Assembly (NCBI GenBank): GCA_018524725.1
Contig: JAEUWP010000551.1
Location: forward strand, 62,001 to 126,000
Direction of reading: 5' to 3'
From: Podaxis mareebaensis
Lineage: Eukaryota > Basidiomycota > Agaricomycetes > Agaricales > Agaricaceae
Length of the DNA: 64,000 nucleotides
The notes below the pieces were generated by a model. It did not search any database and was not told the DNA's origin. It saw only the letters and a list, made by a program, of their open reading frames with translations. Made by a program: the position numbers and the translations under genes. Shown piece by piece: positions 46,799 to 58,022 of this stretch (position 1 is the first letter of the stretch; each line of letters starts with the position of its first letter).

Positions 46799-49044
46799 AT
46801 GGATCATTTCGAACTATTCAACAACTTCCCGGAGGATATCCGGAGATTCATATTCGAAATTGCATTCGAGGATAGCGATAGAAAAGCAAAACATCTCGCA
46901 CTGGTTTCTCGAGAAGTCAACTCATGGTGAGACGCTTTGGCCTAGTCATCAACTTGATCAACCCATCTACTGACATCACTGACATGTGAATAGGATCGAG
47001 CCACTACTCTACTGGCGGGTCAAACTAGACACTTTGTTCAGTACCCAGCCCTTAACGAGGTTCATACGCACATTCCGAACGGGCTCGAAGAACGAGGACT
47101 TCTATGCCTCTCATGTCAAGGTCGTTCTGGTCAACGACTTTGTCTTTGAGGGCTTTGCAGCCGAGTTCCTTCCTCTTTGCAAGAATGTTAGAACACTTTC
47201 GTGCCGCGAAAGCCATCTCGAAGGAATGGATATCATGCGGTCTATCCTACAACCAGAGACGTTTCCTCGCTTACGAAAGCTCGGCTTCATGCTAGAGGAA
47301 GACGCTCCGCCGGAGTTTCTTGATATTTTCCACCACCCCCTCGCACAAAACCTAACTCACCTCGACCTCAGTCTCCCGTTCGCCATAGAATGGGACGGGC
47401 TCAGCAAGCTTCAACATCTTCGCTATTTCAGCTTCCAGCCTGCGATGAGCCTCTGGATCTCCTCTGACTATCACAGAGGTGCACGGCAACTCAAGATTCT
47501 GTTCCAAGACATAATACCTCATCTTCCTCCCCAACTAGAAGGGTTTATTACCTGGGTCACTGAAAACATGATCCGTACAGCAGCGTATACCGAGGCTGTC
47601 GATGTCGTGCCCAGCGATCAACCAACACCCTTCGCGGAGATCGCCCGTGGCTTGCTTGACCCAAGGATCGTGTTGGCCGCGCACCACAAGAAGCACTTTC
47701 AGTGGAGCCCAGACATAACCAGGCTTTACATCGATGCAATACAAGACTTTCTAAGCCAGACAATCGTGCTCGTGGACCCTAATTTCAACAAGCGTCTTGT
47801 TTGGGACGATGCTGGAACAGATGTGTTCTGGGCAGAACTCCACAGAATTTTACGTAGGAGAAGAGGGGCTTTCATTCGGAACCGTCCTTCCCACTGGCAT
47901 CGCGGGAATGAGGCGCCCAGGGACCAGGGACCAATTCATGATGCCGTCCTGGCAGGTTTGGAGGGTGGATTTCATCCATTCAAAAGTTTTCCGGAGAACA
48001 TTCGCAGACTAGTCTTCGAGATTGCGTACGAAAATAGTAGCAATACCGCAAAACACTTGGCGTTGGTGTCCAAAGAAACTCATTCATGGTACGGTCACTT
48101 GTCTTGTTTCCATCATTCCGTGTTAAGCATCTCGCAGGATCGAACCGTTAATCTTTCGGCATGTCGTCCTTTCCGCCAGTTCTTACCCCGAACGCGTGAA
48201 GTTGATTGCTGATGCCTTCTCCACTGGGAAGAAAGAGGCCAGGAGCCAAGCTGCTTATATCCAGAGCCTTTACTTGGATGAAGTCGCAGTCCGCGATCTT
48301 GGGATTGAATTTTTCCGTCTTTGTAGCAATGTCGTCAGCCTCACAGGCTCGTGGCCCAACTGGTCCTCAATACCTGGCCTGGATAGTGCCTTCGATATTC
48401 TCTCAAGCCCAGGTGCTTTTCCTCAACTGCGGAAACTATCGCTGCAGAATTTCACGGGGCTACCAGGCGACAACTTCTTTTTCACTTGTCCTACATTCCG
48501 TTGCCTCACCCACCTGGACCTTCAGATCAAGGATCCAATGCCTTTGAAAGGGCTTGGGACACTCTTAAGCCTCAAACACTTACGTATCAACTCGCTGAAG
48601 CAAATCCGCGCAATTCCTGGCTATGGTACCCCAGAGAGAACGGGAGAAATTATCAGGATGTCCCTTCGTGATGTCACTCCATACTTCCCGCCTAACCTGG
48701 AAACTTTCGTCTTCCTTGTCGATACCCAGTTCATCGATCATGTTGCACATATTGATAGTGTACAGGCGATACGAGGCTTAAAGCCCCTGTTCGCTGATAT
48801 CACACACGGGAAGATAGACCCGAGGATTGTGTTAGGTTGTCAAGGAGTACCTCGGATGGGATGGGTGGAACGGAAGTTGTCTCAAAGGGACATTGACGGC
48901 ATCTACGAAGTGTTGAATCAAGTTGTTCCATGTCCTGATATGCACCTACCTTGGGATGACCCCTTCGGGGCACAAAGGAAGGATTGCTTTTGGTTGGACC
49001 TTGCAAAGGATATCGTTCGCAAACGGTTCTTCAGCGGTATATAG
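46799..49044 (+). CDS. Two-module F-box-like/leucine-rich protein, intact
   Basis: Three exons, 46799-46926, 46994-48088 and 48138-49044, give 709 aa. Both introns split the same Trp codon of an F-box-like motif. Module A starts at residue 1 (FNNFPEDIRRFIFEIAFEDS, then KHLALVSREVNSW, IEPLLYWRV) and contains LRR-like strands LTHLDLSLP and LRYFSF, ending with a DPRIVLAA motif and an Arg-rich RILRRRRGAF link. Module B starts near residue 388 (FKSFPENIRRLVFEIAYENS, then KHLALVSKETHSW, IEPLIFRHVVLS) and ends with DPRIVLGC and WLDLAKDIVRKR. Each module resembles the single-module gene at 17 kb, so this is an internal duplication fused in frame. F-box proteins usually link targets to SCF ubiquitin ligase; binding to Skp1 is not shown. 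Confidence 0.78.
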
Positions 49045-49197
49045 TATGACAGTCGTAGTTTGTCAAAACCAGACACTGTCCGTCCAGATTTGTGGTATCA
49101 TCTAGTGTTTATTTAGGGTATCTGATTCTTGTACATCATTACTCCGGGTGCTAGGTGTCTCTAAGGCCCTCGTGAACTATATGTATGAAATGCCCAC

Positions 49198-51456
49198 CTA
49201 AGTGGAAGCAGCAGTTGAAGTGGGCGCGTCTGGCGTTTCGTTTGTCTCCTTGGCATCTTTCGCTCCCTCTTTCTCCTTCTCTGCTTCTTCCCTTCCTTTT
49301 TCCTTCCTCTCCCTCTCCTCCTTCTCCCTACTCTCCCTCTCGATCCACGCCGCAAAATCATTGACAGCATCCACAGGCCTTGTTTTATACATCATCAAAT
49401 AGCCCTGCAAGCTCGCCATCGAGAACACTCTTTCGGGAAGTGCGTCGCTAAACGCAGCTGCGAGTTTATCGACTTGAGATCTTGAGAGCCTGGGGGGTTT
49501 GGTTCGATTGTGTGGGCGGACATAATCAACCCCGGTTGGGGAATATGTGGACGCGGTTGCTGCAGCGTCGGGAAGAGATAGAAGCTTCTGTACTGGTGAG
49601 GGTGAAGAAGACGGCACGGCAGTAGACGACTCAGACGCATTCGAGGCAGTTTCGTCGCGTGCAAGGAGTAATGAGTCCGTCTCCTTCTCGGTTCCACCCT
49701 CTGCGCTCTGACTCTGAGCATGAGACCCGGGCAAGAGTTCACTGTCCGGCAGATAGAAGCATCGATAAAGCTCCCTTGCTTGGTACTTGCTGGCGAGCTT
49801 GAACTCGATATGTAGGTCCATGCGCCCGGGTCGTATGAGTGCAGGGTCGAGAGCATTGTATTTATTTGTAGTGGCGAAGAGGAGGCGGCCTTCCTGTGCG
49901 CCGATGCCGTCTAGGGCGTTAAGTAGGCCGCTTAGGCTGATTCTATGCGTGTTGAACGTCATAAGCAACAGGTCAACAGTGGATGGGGAGAATAAGGAAC
50001 ATACTTGCTAGTATGGTCTTGTTGCTGTTGTTGTTGGGCTTGTGGGTGAGCACCCGGGTTTGGGTCACCTTTGGGGCCGGTGCTGTCAGTGAGGTCGCGA
50101 TTAATAGTGGAGGTGAAAGCGGCGTCAATATCTTCCATAAGGGCAATACACCTTTCTTTTGGGTCATCAGCATAAGTCGCCTTAGATTGGGTTCGTTTCG
50201 GCTTACCGGGTAGTTCGCAGATCAGCTCGTTCAAGCCATTATCATCCAACCCGGAACGGGACAAGGACACAATGTAGATATCGAGACCGAGTTCGCCGGC
50301 TATACTATGAATGATACTAGTCTTGCCTGAACCGGGGGCGCCATACTATACAAGTCACATCAATGAACGCGCTGAAGAATACGAGGGTGGCAGCCAACTT
50401 ACGAGGAGGAACCCACGACGGAAAGGAATCCCGCGAGTGGCATACCAGCTCTTGCTCTCCAAAAAGTCCCGGGCGTCTTCAATAAGGAGGTCTTTGATAC
50501 CGGGGTCAAGGACAATGGAACTCAGAGGACGTTTGGGCCGAGTAGCGACGTGGCGCCAGCAATTGTTGCTGAAAGGATACCTGCAATAAGGATCTTCACG
50601 AATTTCTGATCGGACACAGGTACTCACGGATCAGAGACGTAGATGGATATCACGTTCTCTTGAGCAGCCTTATATGTCTTTTTCGCCTCGAGTAACAAAT
50701 CATTTAGAATACGGTGGTCCCAAGCAAGAATACTAACACAACGTCAGCCTGACCCAGAACAGCGACAAGGAACATGTCAGCGTACCACAATTCCAAATAT
50801 TCTTCCCTGGTCTTGTGCCACTGCGTGCCTTCCTTCTGTAATCGACTCACACGACACCAACGGCCTTTATACCAGAACGAATGTCTCGAGGCATAGGACG
50901 GAATATATGAAAGTGGTCGATCTCCACTGAACACTGCGCTAGGGTCATCATTCTCTTCACCTGGGATGAGGACAGCGTTGGAGTTGAGTCCGAAGGACCG
51001 GGTCGTGATTTGTACATCCCGCGCATTGGTCCAGGAGGGTTGTTTTGAAAGCCAGATCATGACCCAATCTAATCGGGGGTTTAGGCGAGGTATAAAATGG
51101 GGCACAAGGATCTACATACCATAGCTAGCGTCATCTTCCATGAAGACAGCGGTGATGAAGAACCAGTTGTAGACGGCGTGATAGGCCTTGACCATAGTAC
51201 GGCGACACATTTCAAAGAAACCACCGATCAGGAAAAGTTTGAGCCAGTCATGAAAGGCAGAAGCTGATAACAAGGACGTGATTAGGGTTGGGGTATTTGA
51301 CGGTGTGGGCGGCGGAATGGTGGAGGTAGGGGTTCCAGCAGCATTGGCCTCAGTAGTGTTGTTGTCACCACACTGGTTTGGGGATTGAGGTACCATACCA
51401 GGAGTGCCGAGTAGGGCAGAAAGGAGTGTTTGAACGAGCATAGCAGGTGTAGCCAT
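49198..51456 (-). CDS. BCS1-type AAA ATPase, copy A
   Basis: Seven exons, 51456-51120, 51068-50786, 50732-50628, 50580-50403, 50345-50207, 50155-50005 and 49942-49198, give 645 aa with all phases consistent. A Pro/Thr-rich N-terminus is followed by one membrane helix region (AFHDWLKLFLIGGFFEMCRR), then a BCS1_N-like domain (WVMIWLSKQPSW, SFWYKGRWCRVSR, CWRHVATRPKRPLSSIVLDP). The AAA core has Walker A GAPGSGKTS (Lys308), Walker B IALMEDIDAAF, and the arginine-finger segment ATTNKYNALDPALIRPGRMD. Yeast Bcs1 inserts the Rieske protein into complex III in the mitochondrial inner membrane. Mushrooms have many divergent BCS1-like paralogues, so that job need not apply. Odd features are a Gln-rich insert just after Walker B and a ~50 aa Glu/Lys-rich C-terminal helix. 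It is a paralogue of the gene at 62.5 kb. Confidence 0.9.
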
Positions 51457-53311
51457 GCTGGGCGATCGAGGTCGTAAGCAGCTCCTGTAGGCCGACAATG
51501 GGTTTAGCAAAAGGAGCCCACACGGTTTTTATAGCGATGTCTGGAGGCATTGAATCACCATAGATCCGCTCTACAGCTTTGATACACCGGGGATACGTCA
51601 TAATCAAAACGACGTGTGAACATGACTCGACGGACTTCATGAAATGCTCCTTGACGAACGGAGATGGCTCTTTCTAATTGGATGCAATGGAGTCCATATT
51701 GCCGCGAGCCGAAAACGTGTTGCTAATATTTGGATATGTGGCGGTGATTACATGCAGCGTGGTAGATGATTCTTTGATTGACCGTATTCTTGCCTTGGAA
51801 GAAGGATCGGAGAAAGATATAATGCGATGGGGGCTGCGAACATACCATGGTAAAATCAGCGCCCAACAAAGCCAGTTGACGCTTAGTCTTGGCGCCCGGC
51901 TGTGCATGCCGTCCTCCACCCACTCCCGAGGAGATTTTCTGGGCTGCACACAAGTACCAGATGTATTCTCTATGTATTCTCTGAGCGCTAGTAATGCTTT
52001 GTATAGAACAGCATCTTGGGAACGCCAGTGACGCTGGCCCTACTAGTGCCTGAGCACTGCTCCTGCGTAAGCTAACCCTGCGATAGGTTTACCCAGCCCA
52101 CATGACCGTTTATATGATGATTTCCAACCAGAAAATGGGACAGCGGTGATTGGAGGTGCCGTCTGGGATGGGTTACAGGAAATTATGACGCTGAAGGTAT
52201 TGCCAGGGTGTTGTCCTGGATGGTACTCTTACTCCGAACCCAACAAACCAAAATTTCCTCGGGGCACCTAAGGGCAATGCTACCGGCCGGTAGGACAAAC
52301 TTTCAGCAGCCTCGGGATCCAGAGGGCTCGAGCTCATGCACCTGACTATTTTGCGTGCGTGAAAACCGTGCCTCGGATCGATAAATGCGCGGGGTACCTC
52401 GAAACCTCAACAACAGTTCCAGTGAAGGCGTGAGCCGAGCTCCAAGCCGATACGAATGAGGGTCAACGGTTGGCGAGATAAGACGCGTAGAATGGTATAA
52501 ATACCTTGAGGATGCATTTGGCTTCTGGCTCCGAGCCTCATCACGAACATTGTCTGAAGATCGACCCTGCGAAAGCCCCCCATTCGAGGTCGTGAGGGCA
52601 AACGGGCTACCGCATGATATCCACCAATTCGAGTTGGAGGCGGGTATTTGTTGTGTTTCGTGTGGAATCCAACGGAATCCAACACCTTTTGGGGTACTAC
52701 TGCCCAGGCGTTCCTCCGAGTAAAGATTAGTCAAGCACGATCGTCGTTGTTGTTGGCGTTATTTATGAACAGCGCAAAGATATCGATGGCCATTAGCACT
52801 CTAAGAGATGCAGAACTGAGACCCAAGGCCCGAAGACAAGTAGTCCAGGTGGTTACATAAGTGCTACATTTGAGTACTGTACTATATTTACAGTAAGTAC
52901 TACTCGAGTATATATTTAGTTGATGTATGTCGTTATACACTGTTACGCATCGGTTAGCCTATCCGAAATTTCTTCCCGCATCCTTGTCAAGGATGTCGGT
53001 CTTCCTACACCTATTCCCAGCCTCTTTATTATACCGAAGCAAGAGAGCTGACGTGTCATGGCACAGTCCGTCTCGTGGGACGTCCAAGCAGCGACGGCAT
53101 GTCAACACGTACGCTCGGCACTTATGAATCCTTCCCTCCGTTCTCTACTCACTGACAGATGAGTTCTTGGCTTGATCTATTCTTTCTGTAGCTGAGCAGG
53201 ACATGGCTGGGAATCCGGAATATATAAACGTCTCGAGCTCTCGTATTGCGAATTCAACACCTCCAACCTTGTCCCGTATAATCCTCATTCGACACCAATT
53301 CCTTCGCGGCC
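51457..53311. other. 1.9 kb divergent intergenic region, no supported gene
   Basis: This lies between the starts of BCS1-type copy A (minus) and SDR copy 1 (plus). Frames up to 143 codons (minus, 52303-52734) lack motifs and look random. A TATATAAA element at 53221-53228 serves the SDR gene. Confidence 0.45.
53221..53228 (+). promoter_or_regulatory. TATA box of SDR copy 1
   Basis: TATATAAA lies 84 bp before the ATG of SDR copy 1. A TATATATATA at 57936-57945 is at a comparable distance (about 80 bp) before SDR copy 3. Confidence 0.5.
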
Positions 53312-54624
53312 ATGACAAGAAAATCAATCCTAAGTTTCCTACGTGACCAATTCAAAGCGGTTCCTCCTGTGGTTAATGCTGACATAAAGGGCAAAACTGT
53401 CGTCATCACCGGTGCCAACACGGGCCTGGGCTTTGAAGCGGCTCTGCATCTTGCGAGAATGGGTGCGGAGAGGTTGATACTTGCGTGTCGGAGTCGGGAG
53501 AAGGGCGAGGCGGCTACTGAACGTGAGATAATAACCCCCTTTTCGACGTGGATCATATCATTGATGTGAATGGTGGGACGACAGGTTTGAAACAGGCGAC
53601 AGGATATTCGAAAGCTGAACTTTGGATGGTCGACCTCGCTGATTTTGCGTCAGTGAGGGCGTTTGCGGATCGAGCCTTAAAAGATTTAAAAAGGCTGGAT
53701 ATCCTGATGTTGAATGCCGCTATTGCTTCGGGGAAGTACACAGCGACGAAAGATGGATGGGAAACAGGGTAAGAGAACCATCCTTTTCTGTCCTGATTCC
53801 TAATGCTCATTTATGCTCTAGACTGCAGGTGAACGATCTCTCACCGTCACTACTCGCGTTCCTCCTACTCCCTCGGATACTTGAAACAGCCAAACAGTAT
53901 AATACAACTCCGAGGATTGTTGTCGTCGCCAGTGAAGTTCACTACTGGACAAAACTCGAGGACAAAGTGCTTGCGAGTCCCAACGCGTTTGAGGTTTTAG
54001 GAAGCAAGGAATACTGTACAACTAAGTGGGCGGACAGAATATGTACAACGGAGCCAGAAAGCTGACTTTTCTGCAGGGTCATGGGAATGCGCTATTTCGA
54101 CTCTAAACGTATGTCATTATTGGACCTACCCATTTCTCTCTGGTTCTGACATCAATTCCACTAGTCCTCAATATATTCTTCGCTCGTGCCCTCAATAATC
54201 ACCTCAGGAACCAACCTGTTATAGTTAACACCGTCAATCCAGGATTCTGTTACTCCGAAATTCGGCGGGAGATGTCGGGTCTACTCATGTGGTTGTTCGA
54301 GAAACTGCTGGCACGAACAACAGAGGAGGGCAGCCGCCAACTTGTTTGGGCTGCTGTTGGCACTCCCAAAGGCGGAGAGGAGTCGCTAGACAAGCTCAGG
54401 GGTGCATATGTCAATCTTGCAGACATTGATGAACCTTCGGATTTCATGCTTGGTGAAAAGGGAAAGAAAAGGGAGGATAAGCTATGGGTATGTCGTACAA
54501 CTTCTGGCGGCAGCTTGAGGGCCCAGGACTGACTCGGATAGATTAGAACGACCTCATTGCTGTGCTCGAGAGAGTGGATCCACGCGTCAAAGACGTCATT
54601 ACGCAACACCTCGCTGCTCCCTAG
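53312..54624 (+). CDS. Short-chain dehydrogenase/reductase, retinol-dehydrogenase-like, copy 1
   Basis: Six exons, 53312-53522, 53585-53768, 53822-54025, 54077-54108, 54165-54487 and 54547-54624, give 343 aa. The Rossmann nucleotide motif is TGANTGLG (residues 33-40), followed by ACRSREKG, where the Arg after the second strand suggests NADP(H) preference. The LNAA stretch replaces the usual NNAG motif. The catalytic Tyr-x-x-x-Lys is RYFDSK, carried by the 32-nt exon 4. A conserved NTVNPGF segment follows. The substrate is unknown; relatives reduce or oxidise lipid, aldehyde or sterol-type alcohols. It is the first of three tandem copies sharing exact intron positions. Confidence 0.88.
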
Positions 54625-55645
54625 GAGTGTATTAATACGCGCCTAGTTCTGCTGACTTGACCATTAGTCAGGTTCCGGCGTCCTTGAATTTTGCTGCTGC
54701 TTTCATCTGAACCATACTTGCAACCACATACCCTCGTATACCACCTTTAAGTACGTCCTTCTATGTGTGTATCTAGTGAATCAAGTTAAGCCTATATTTC
54801 CGCCCTATCCACTCCAGTTTGGGAGAACCGTGCGTCGCACCAGATCTCCTGCAGCAAGAACTTTGTCGCATGAGGCTGCGGCAAGGCATCTCGAGTCAGA
54901 TGATGTAGTTGCCAGAGAAGCTTACCCTGCAGTTAGGAACGCCGGCAGCTTGTGTATACTGTCATTGGAGGCGCAAGCAAAGCCTGAAAGCTAAGCTGAA
55001 GATAGAGCACACCAACGTCGCCGAGGTTGAAGAGTCATCGAATTTCTTGGCGATGATGAGGATAAAAGAGACGAGGGTCTATAGGCGTGTCAGCCTGTTT
55101 CCTGACTTATCGTGTGTATTGGCGGCAGACATCCCGAAAAAATGCGCTGGGACTGAGCAGGAGGGATGCTACAAACAACGAAAACAACGGTATCGGTACT
55201 GTACGTGTGTTGGAGTAGCCAGGAGCGGACGTAACTCACCGGCAACCAAATCGGGACTTGCCCATCACAGGGGTGAGTCACATCTATTCTTATCAAAGGT
55301 GTTGTCCCTCAAAAGTCCTACTCCTAGGTTGTCAGGTTATCGTGCCGAAACAAATCGCTGACGCGTCCATGTCAACAAACTGCTTTGTGGGCCATCTAAC
55401 AACGACGGCATTCAAACGCATACACCCTACGGTTCGGCATGTCTATGGAAAGCTCACTAATCCTTGATTCCGTTTCCCCGGTTATTTACAGATAGCGAAT
55501 TCTCAGCTTCTTGTTTCTCCGCGATTGAGCAAGGAGACGATTGAGAACCAAGGCACATAAATGCCTCAAGTTCCCGGATTGTGAATTCGCCACCTTGAAC
55601 CGTTTCCCTCATAACACTCGATCTAACCCCAACCACTCGGAGGCA
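54625..55645. other. 1.0 kb intergenic between SDR copies 1 and 2, no supported gene
   Basis: One 150-codon frame (54909-55361) has no motif or exon context and is not accepted. Confidence 0.4.
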
Positions 55646-56966
55646 ATGGCAAGACGATCACTCTTCGGTCTTCTATGGGAGCAAAAATGCGCAGAGGTCT
55701 CCCCTGTGGCTAATGCAAACCTAAAGGGCAAAACCATCATTGTCGTTGGTGCTAATACAGGCATAGGCTTTGAGGCAGCCCAGCACTTTGCAAGAATGGA
55801 TGCGGGCAGATTGATACTTGCATGCCGGAGTCAGGAGAAGGGAGAAGCAGCTATCAAACGTGAGTCTATTACTAGCTTTCCATGATAGATCGTGCCATTC
55901 ATGTAAACTGTCGGACAAAAGGATTGGAGCAGGCAATAGGATATTCCAAAGCTGAGCTTTGGATAGTTGACCTCGCCGATTTTGCGTCGGTGAAGTCATT
56001 TGTGGATCGAGCCTTGAAAGACTTGGAGAGGCTGGATATCCTCGTGTTGAACGCCGCCGTTGTTTCTCCAAAGTACTCAGCGACGAAGGACGGATGGGAG
56101 ACAGGGTATGAGGTTTCATGTGTTCGTATGTCTTTATTCCTAACACTCGTTTATACTCCAGACTACAAGTGAATGATCTCTCATTGTCGCTACTTGCACT
56201 CCTCCTACTCCCTCGGATGCTAGAAACAGCCAAGCAATATAACACGGTTCCGAGGATTGTCGTTGTCTCTAGTGGGGTTCACTACTCGGCACGACTCGAG
56301 GACAAGGTATTCACAAGTCCCAACGCATTTGAGGTTCTAGGAAGCAAGGAATACTGCACACCTCAGTGAGCGAACGGAACACATCCAACATAGCTAGAAG
56401 GCTAACCTCCCTGCAGAATCATGAGATCACGTTATGTTGACTCTAAACGTATGTTATGTTTGATTGTGTAGGCCTGACTCTTCCTTGCCATCTGTTCTGA
56501 CATTGACTTTTACAGTCCTCAATGTATTCTTCACTCGTGCCCTCAGCAACCACCTCAAGGATCAACCTGTCATAGTCAATACGGTTGATCCAGGATTCTG
56601 CTACTCCGAGCTTCGGCGGGACGTCGCGAACTTATACTTTTGGATACTCGAGAAGCTGGTGGCACAAACAGCCGAGGAGGGCAGCCGCCAGCTCATTTGG
56701 GCTGCTATTGGTGTCCCTGGAGGCAAAGAGAGTTCATTAGATGAACTTAGGGGGGCATTCATCAGCTTAACGAACATTCATGAACCTGCGGACTTCGTGC
56801 TTGGTGAGGAAGGAAAGAAGAGAGAGAATAAGCTATGGGTATGTCATAGAACTGGCTTCAGGGTCTATAACTGACTGGAATGGATTAGAACGACCTTATT
56901 TCTACACTTGAGAGAGTGGACTCTCGTGTCAAAGACGTTGTTGCACAACATCTAGCTGCTCACTAG
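55646..56966 (+). CDS. Short-chain dehydrogenase/reductase, copy 2
   Basis: Six exons, 55646-55859, 55922-56105, 56162-56365, 56417-56448, 56516-56838 and 56889-56966, give 344 aa. Exons 2 to 6 have the same lengths as in copy 1 (184, 204, 32, 323 and 78 nt). The nucleotide motif reads VGANTGIG (Val replaces Thr), followed by ACRSQEKG. The catalytic motif is RYVDSK in the 32-nt exon, and NTVDPGF is intact. The N-terminus (MARRSLFGLLWEQKC) is more like copy 3 than copy 1. It is probably a functional oxidoreductase of the same substrate class; substrate not predictable. Confidence 0.88.
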
Positions 56967-58022
56967 TGGTATCCTGATATTTTGTGCCCCCTTGCCTATT
57001 AGCTGGGTTCCGTAGCTTTTGTGTCCGTTTCCACTGCCTGGCTTATATACTGCCACATATCTGCTGATATTACCTTTCTATCTAAGCACGAGCACGCCCC
57101 TTTGTATATCTAAAATCAGAAACCCCAGGCTTTATTTAGGTGTCATTGACGAAACGAGGGCCTGGGCTTCAAGGCGACTCTGTGTGCATGAGCGTTGAAA
57201 AGGTTCATTTTTGTCTACACAAAAACATGGTGAAGCTGTCTTGAAATGCAGTTCGTTCCCTCACTTCCTCCTTCCCTTTGACATGCATGTCTAGAAGAAA
57301 CGGAAAGTCATAATGGTGGGGACTGGGAAAAATGCGTTCATTCTACATAAAGCTCTGCCGAAACAGGGTGGCTGACGCGTCCATGGCACGACCTGCATTG
57401 GGGGCCATACAAAAAGTAACAGCACCTAAACGTGTATATTCCTTTTGAGTCTGTCCCAGGACTCAACATCTCCATTGGACGTGGTAAACCCCATTGATCC
57501 TTCACTGCGTTTCTCTGTCCCCTCCCCAACAAATGGCGAAGTCTTAGCTTTATCCATTCCCCATATGTCGTAGTGTTAGACCGCAACCTCACACAAGGTG
57601 TAGTTGGCACTTCAAAAACTAAAAATGATGTACTCGGATTCAAACCATGCACAATCGGTCCGCCAGCTGACTCGACATGCCTAGGAAATATATGAATACA
57701 AAACAAACGGGGAAATACTATGTACCTACTAGTACGTGTGTCTGTATGGAATACACCCAAGTTGGATAGTCATGTTAAAATACGTTTCGCGACATCAACT
57801 AAGGTATATTTAGAGAACTCCAGTGTCCACGAACCAGACAGTTTCGTCTATTGCGGACTCAAGTCACCGTGAACTTGACCCATAAGGCGTAACTTGAGCT
57901 TGCAGTTGAAACATTACAGGACCCTGATAAGGGACTATATATATACGTTCCAGCTCACCCTCACATTGCAAACCCAGCATTTCCTGATATAACTCTCATC
58001 CAACCCCAGTCCCTTCACGACT
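56967..58022. other. 1.1 kb intergenic between SDR copies 2 and 3, no supported gene
   Basis: A tRNA-like B-box string on the minus strand near 57625 was examined and rejected. The TATATATATA at 57936-57945 is the probable core promoter of copy 3. Confidence 0.4.

Noticed and set aside
52303..52734. 143-codon minus-strand ORF between the BCS1-type and SDR genes
   Set aside because: No homology-like blocks, no splice context, ordinary random-ORF length in a 1.9 kb gap.
54909..55361. 150-codon plus-strand ORF between SDR copies 1 and 2
   Set aside because: Lys/Arg-rich without motifs; does not resemble SDR or any recognised family and has no exon continuity.
57590..57665. Possible tRNA on the minus strand (GGTTTGAATCC B-box-like string, trailing T run)
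   Set aside because: No 5' acceptor arm complementary to the 3' end, no matching D arm, and the T stem does not pair.
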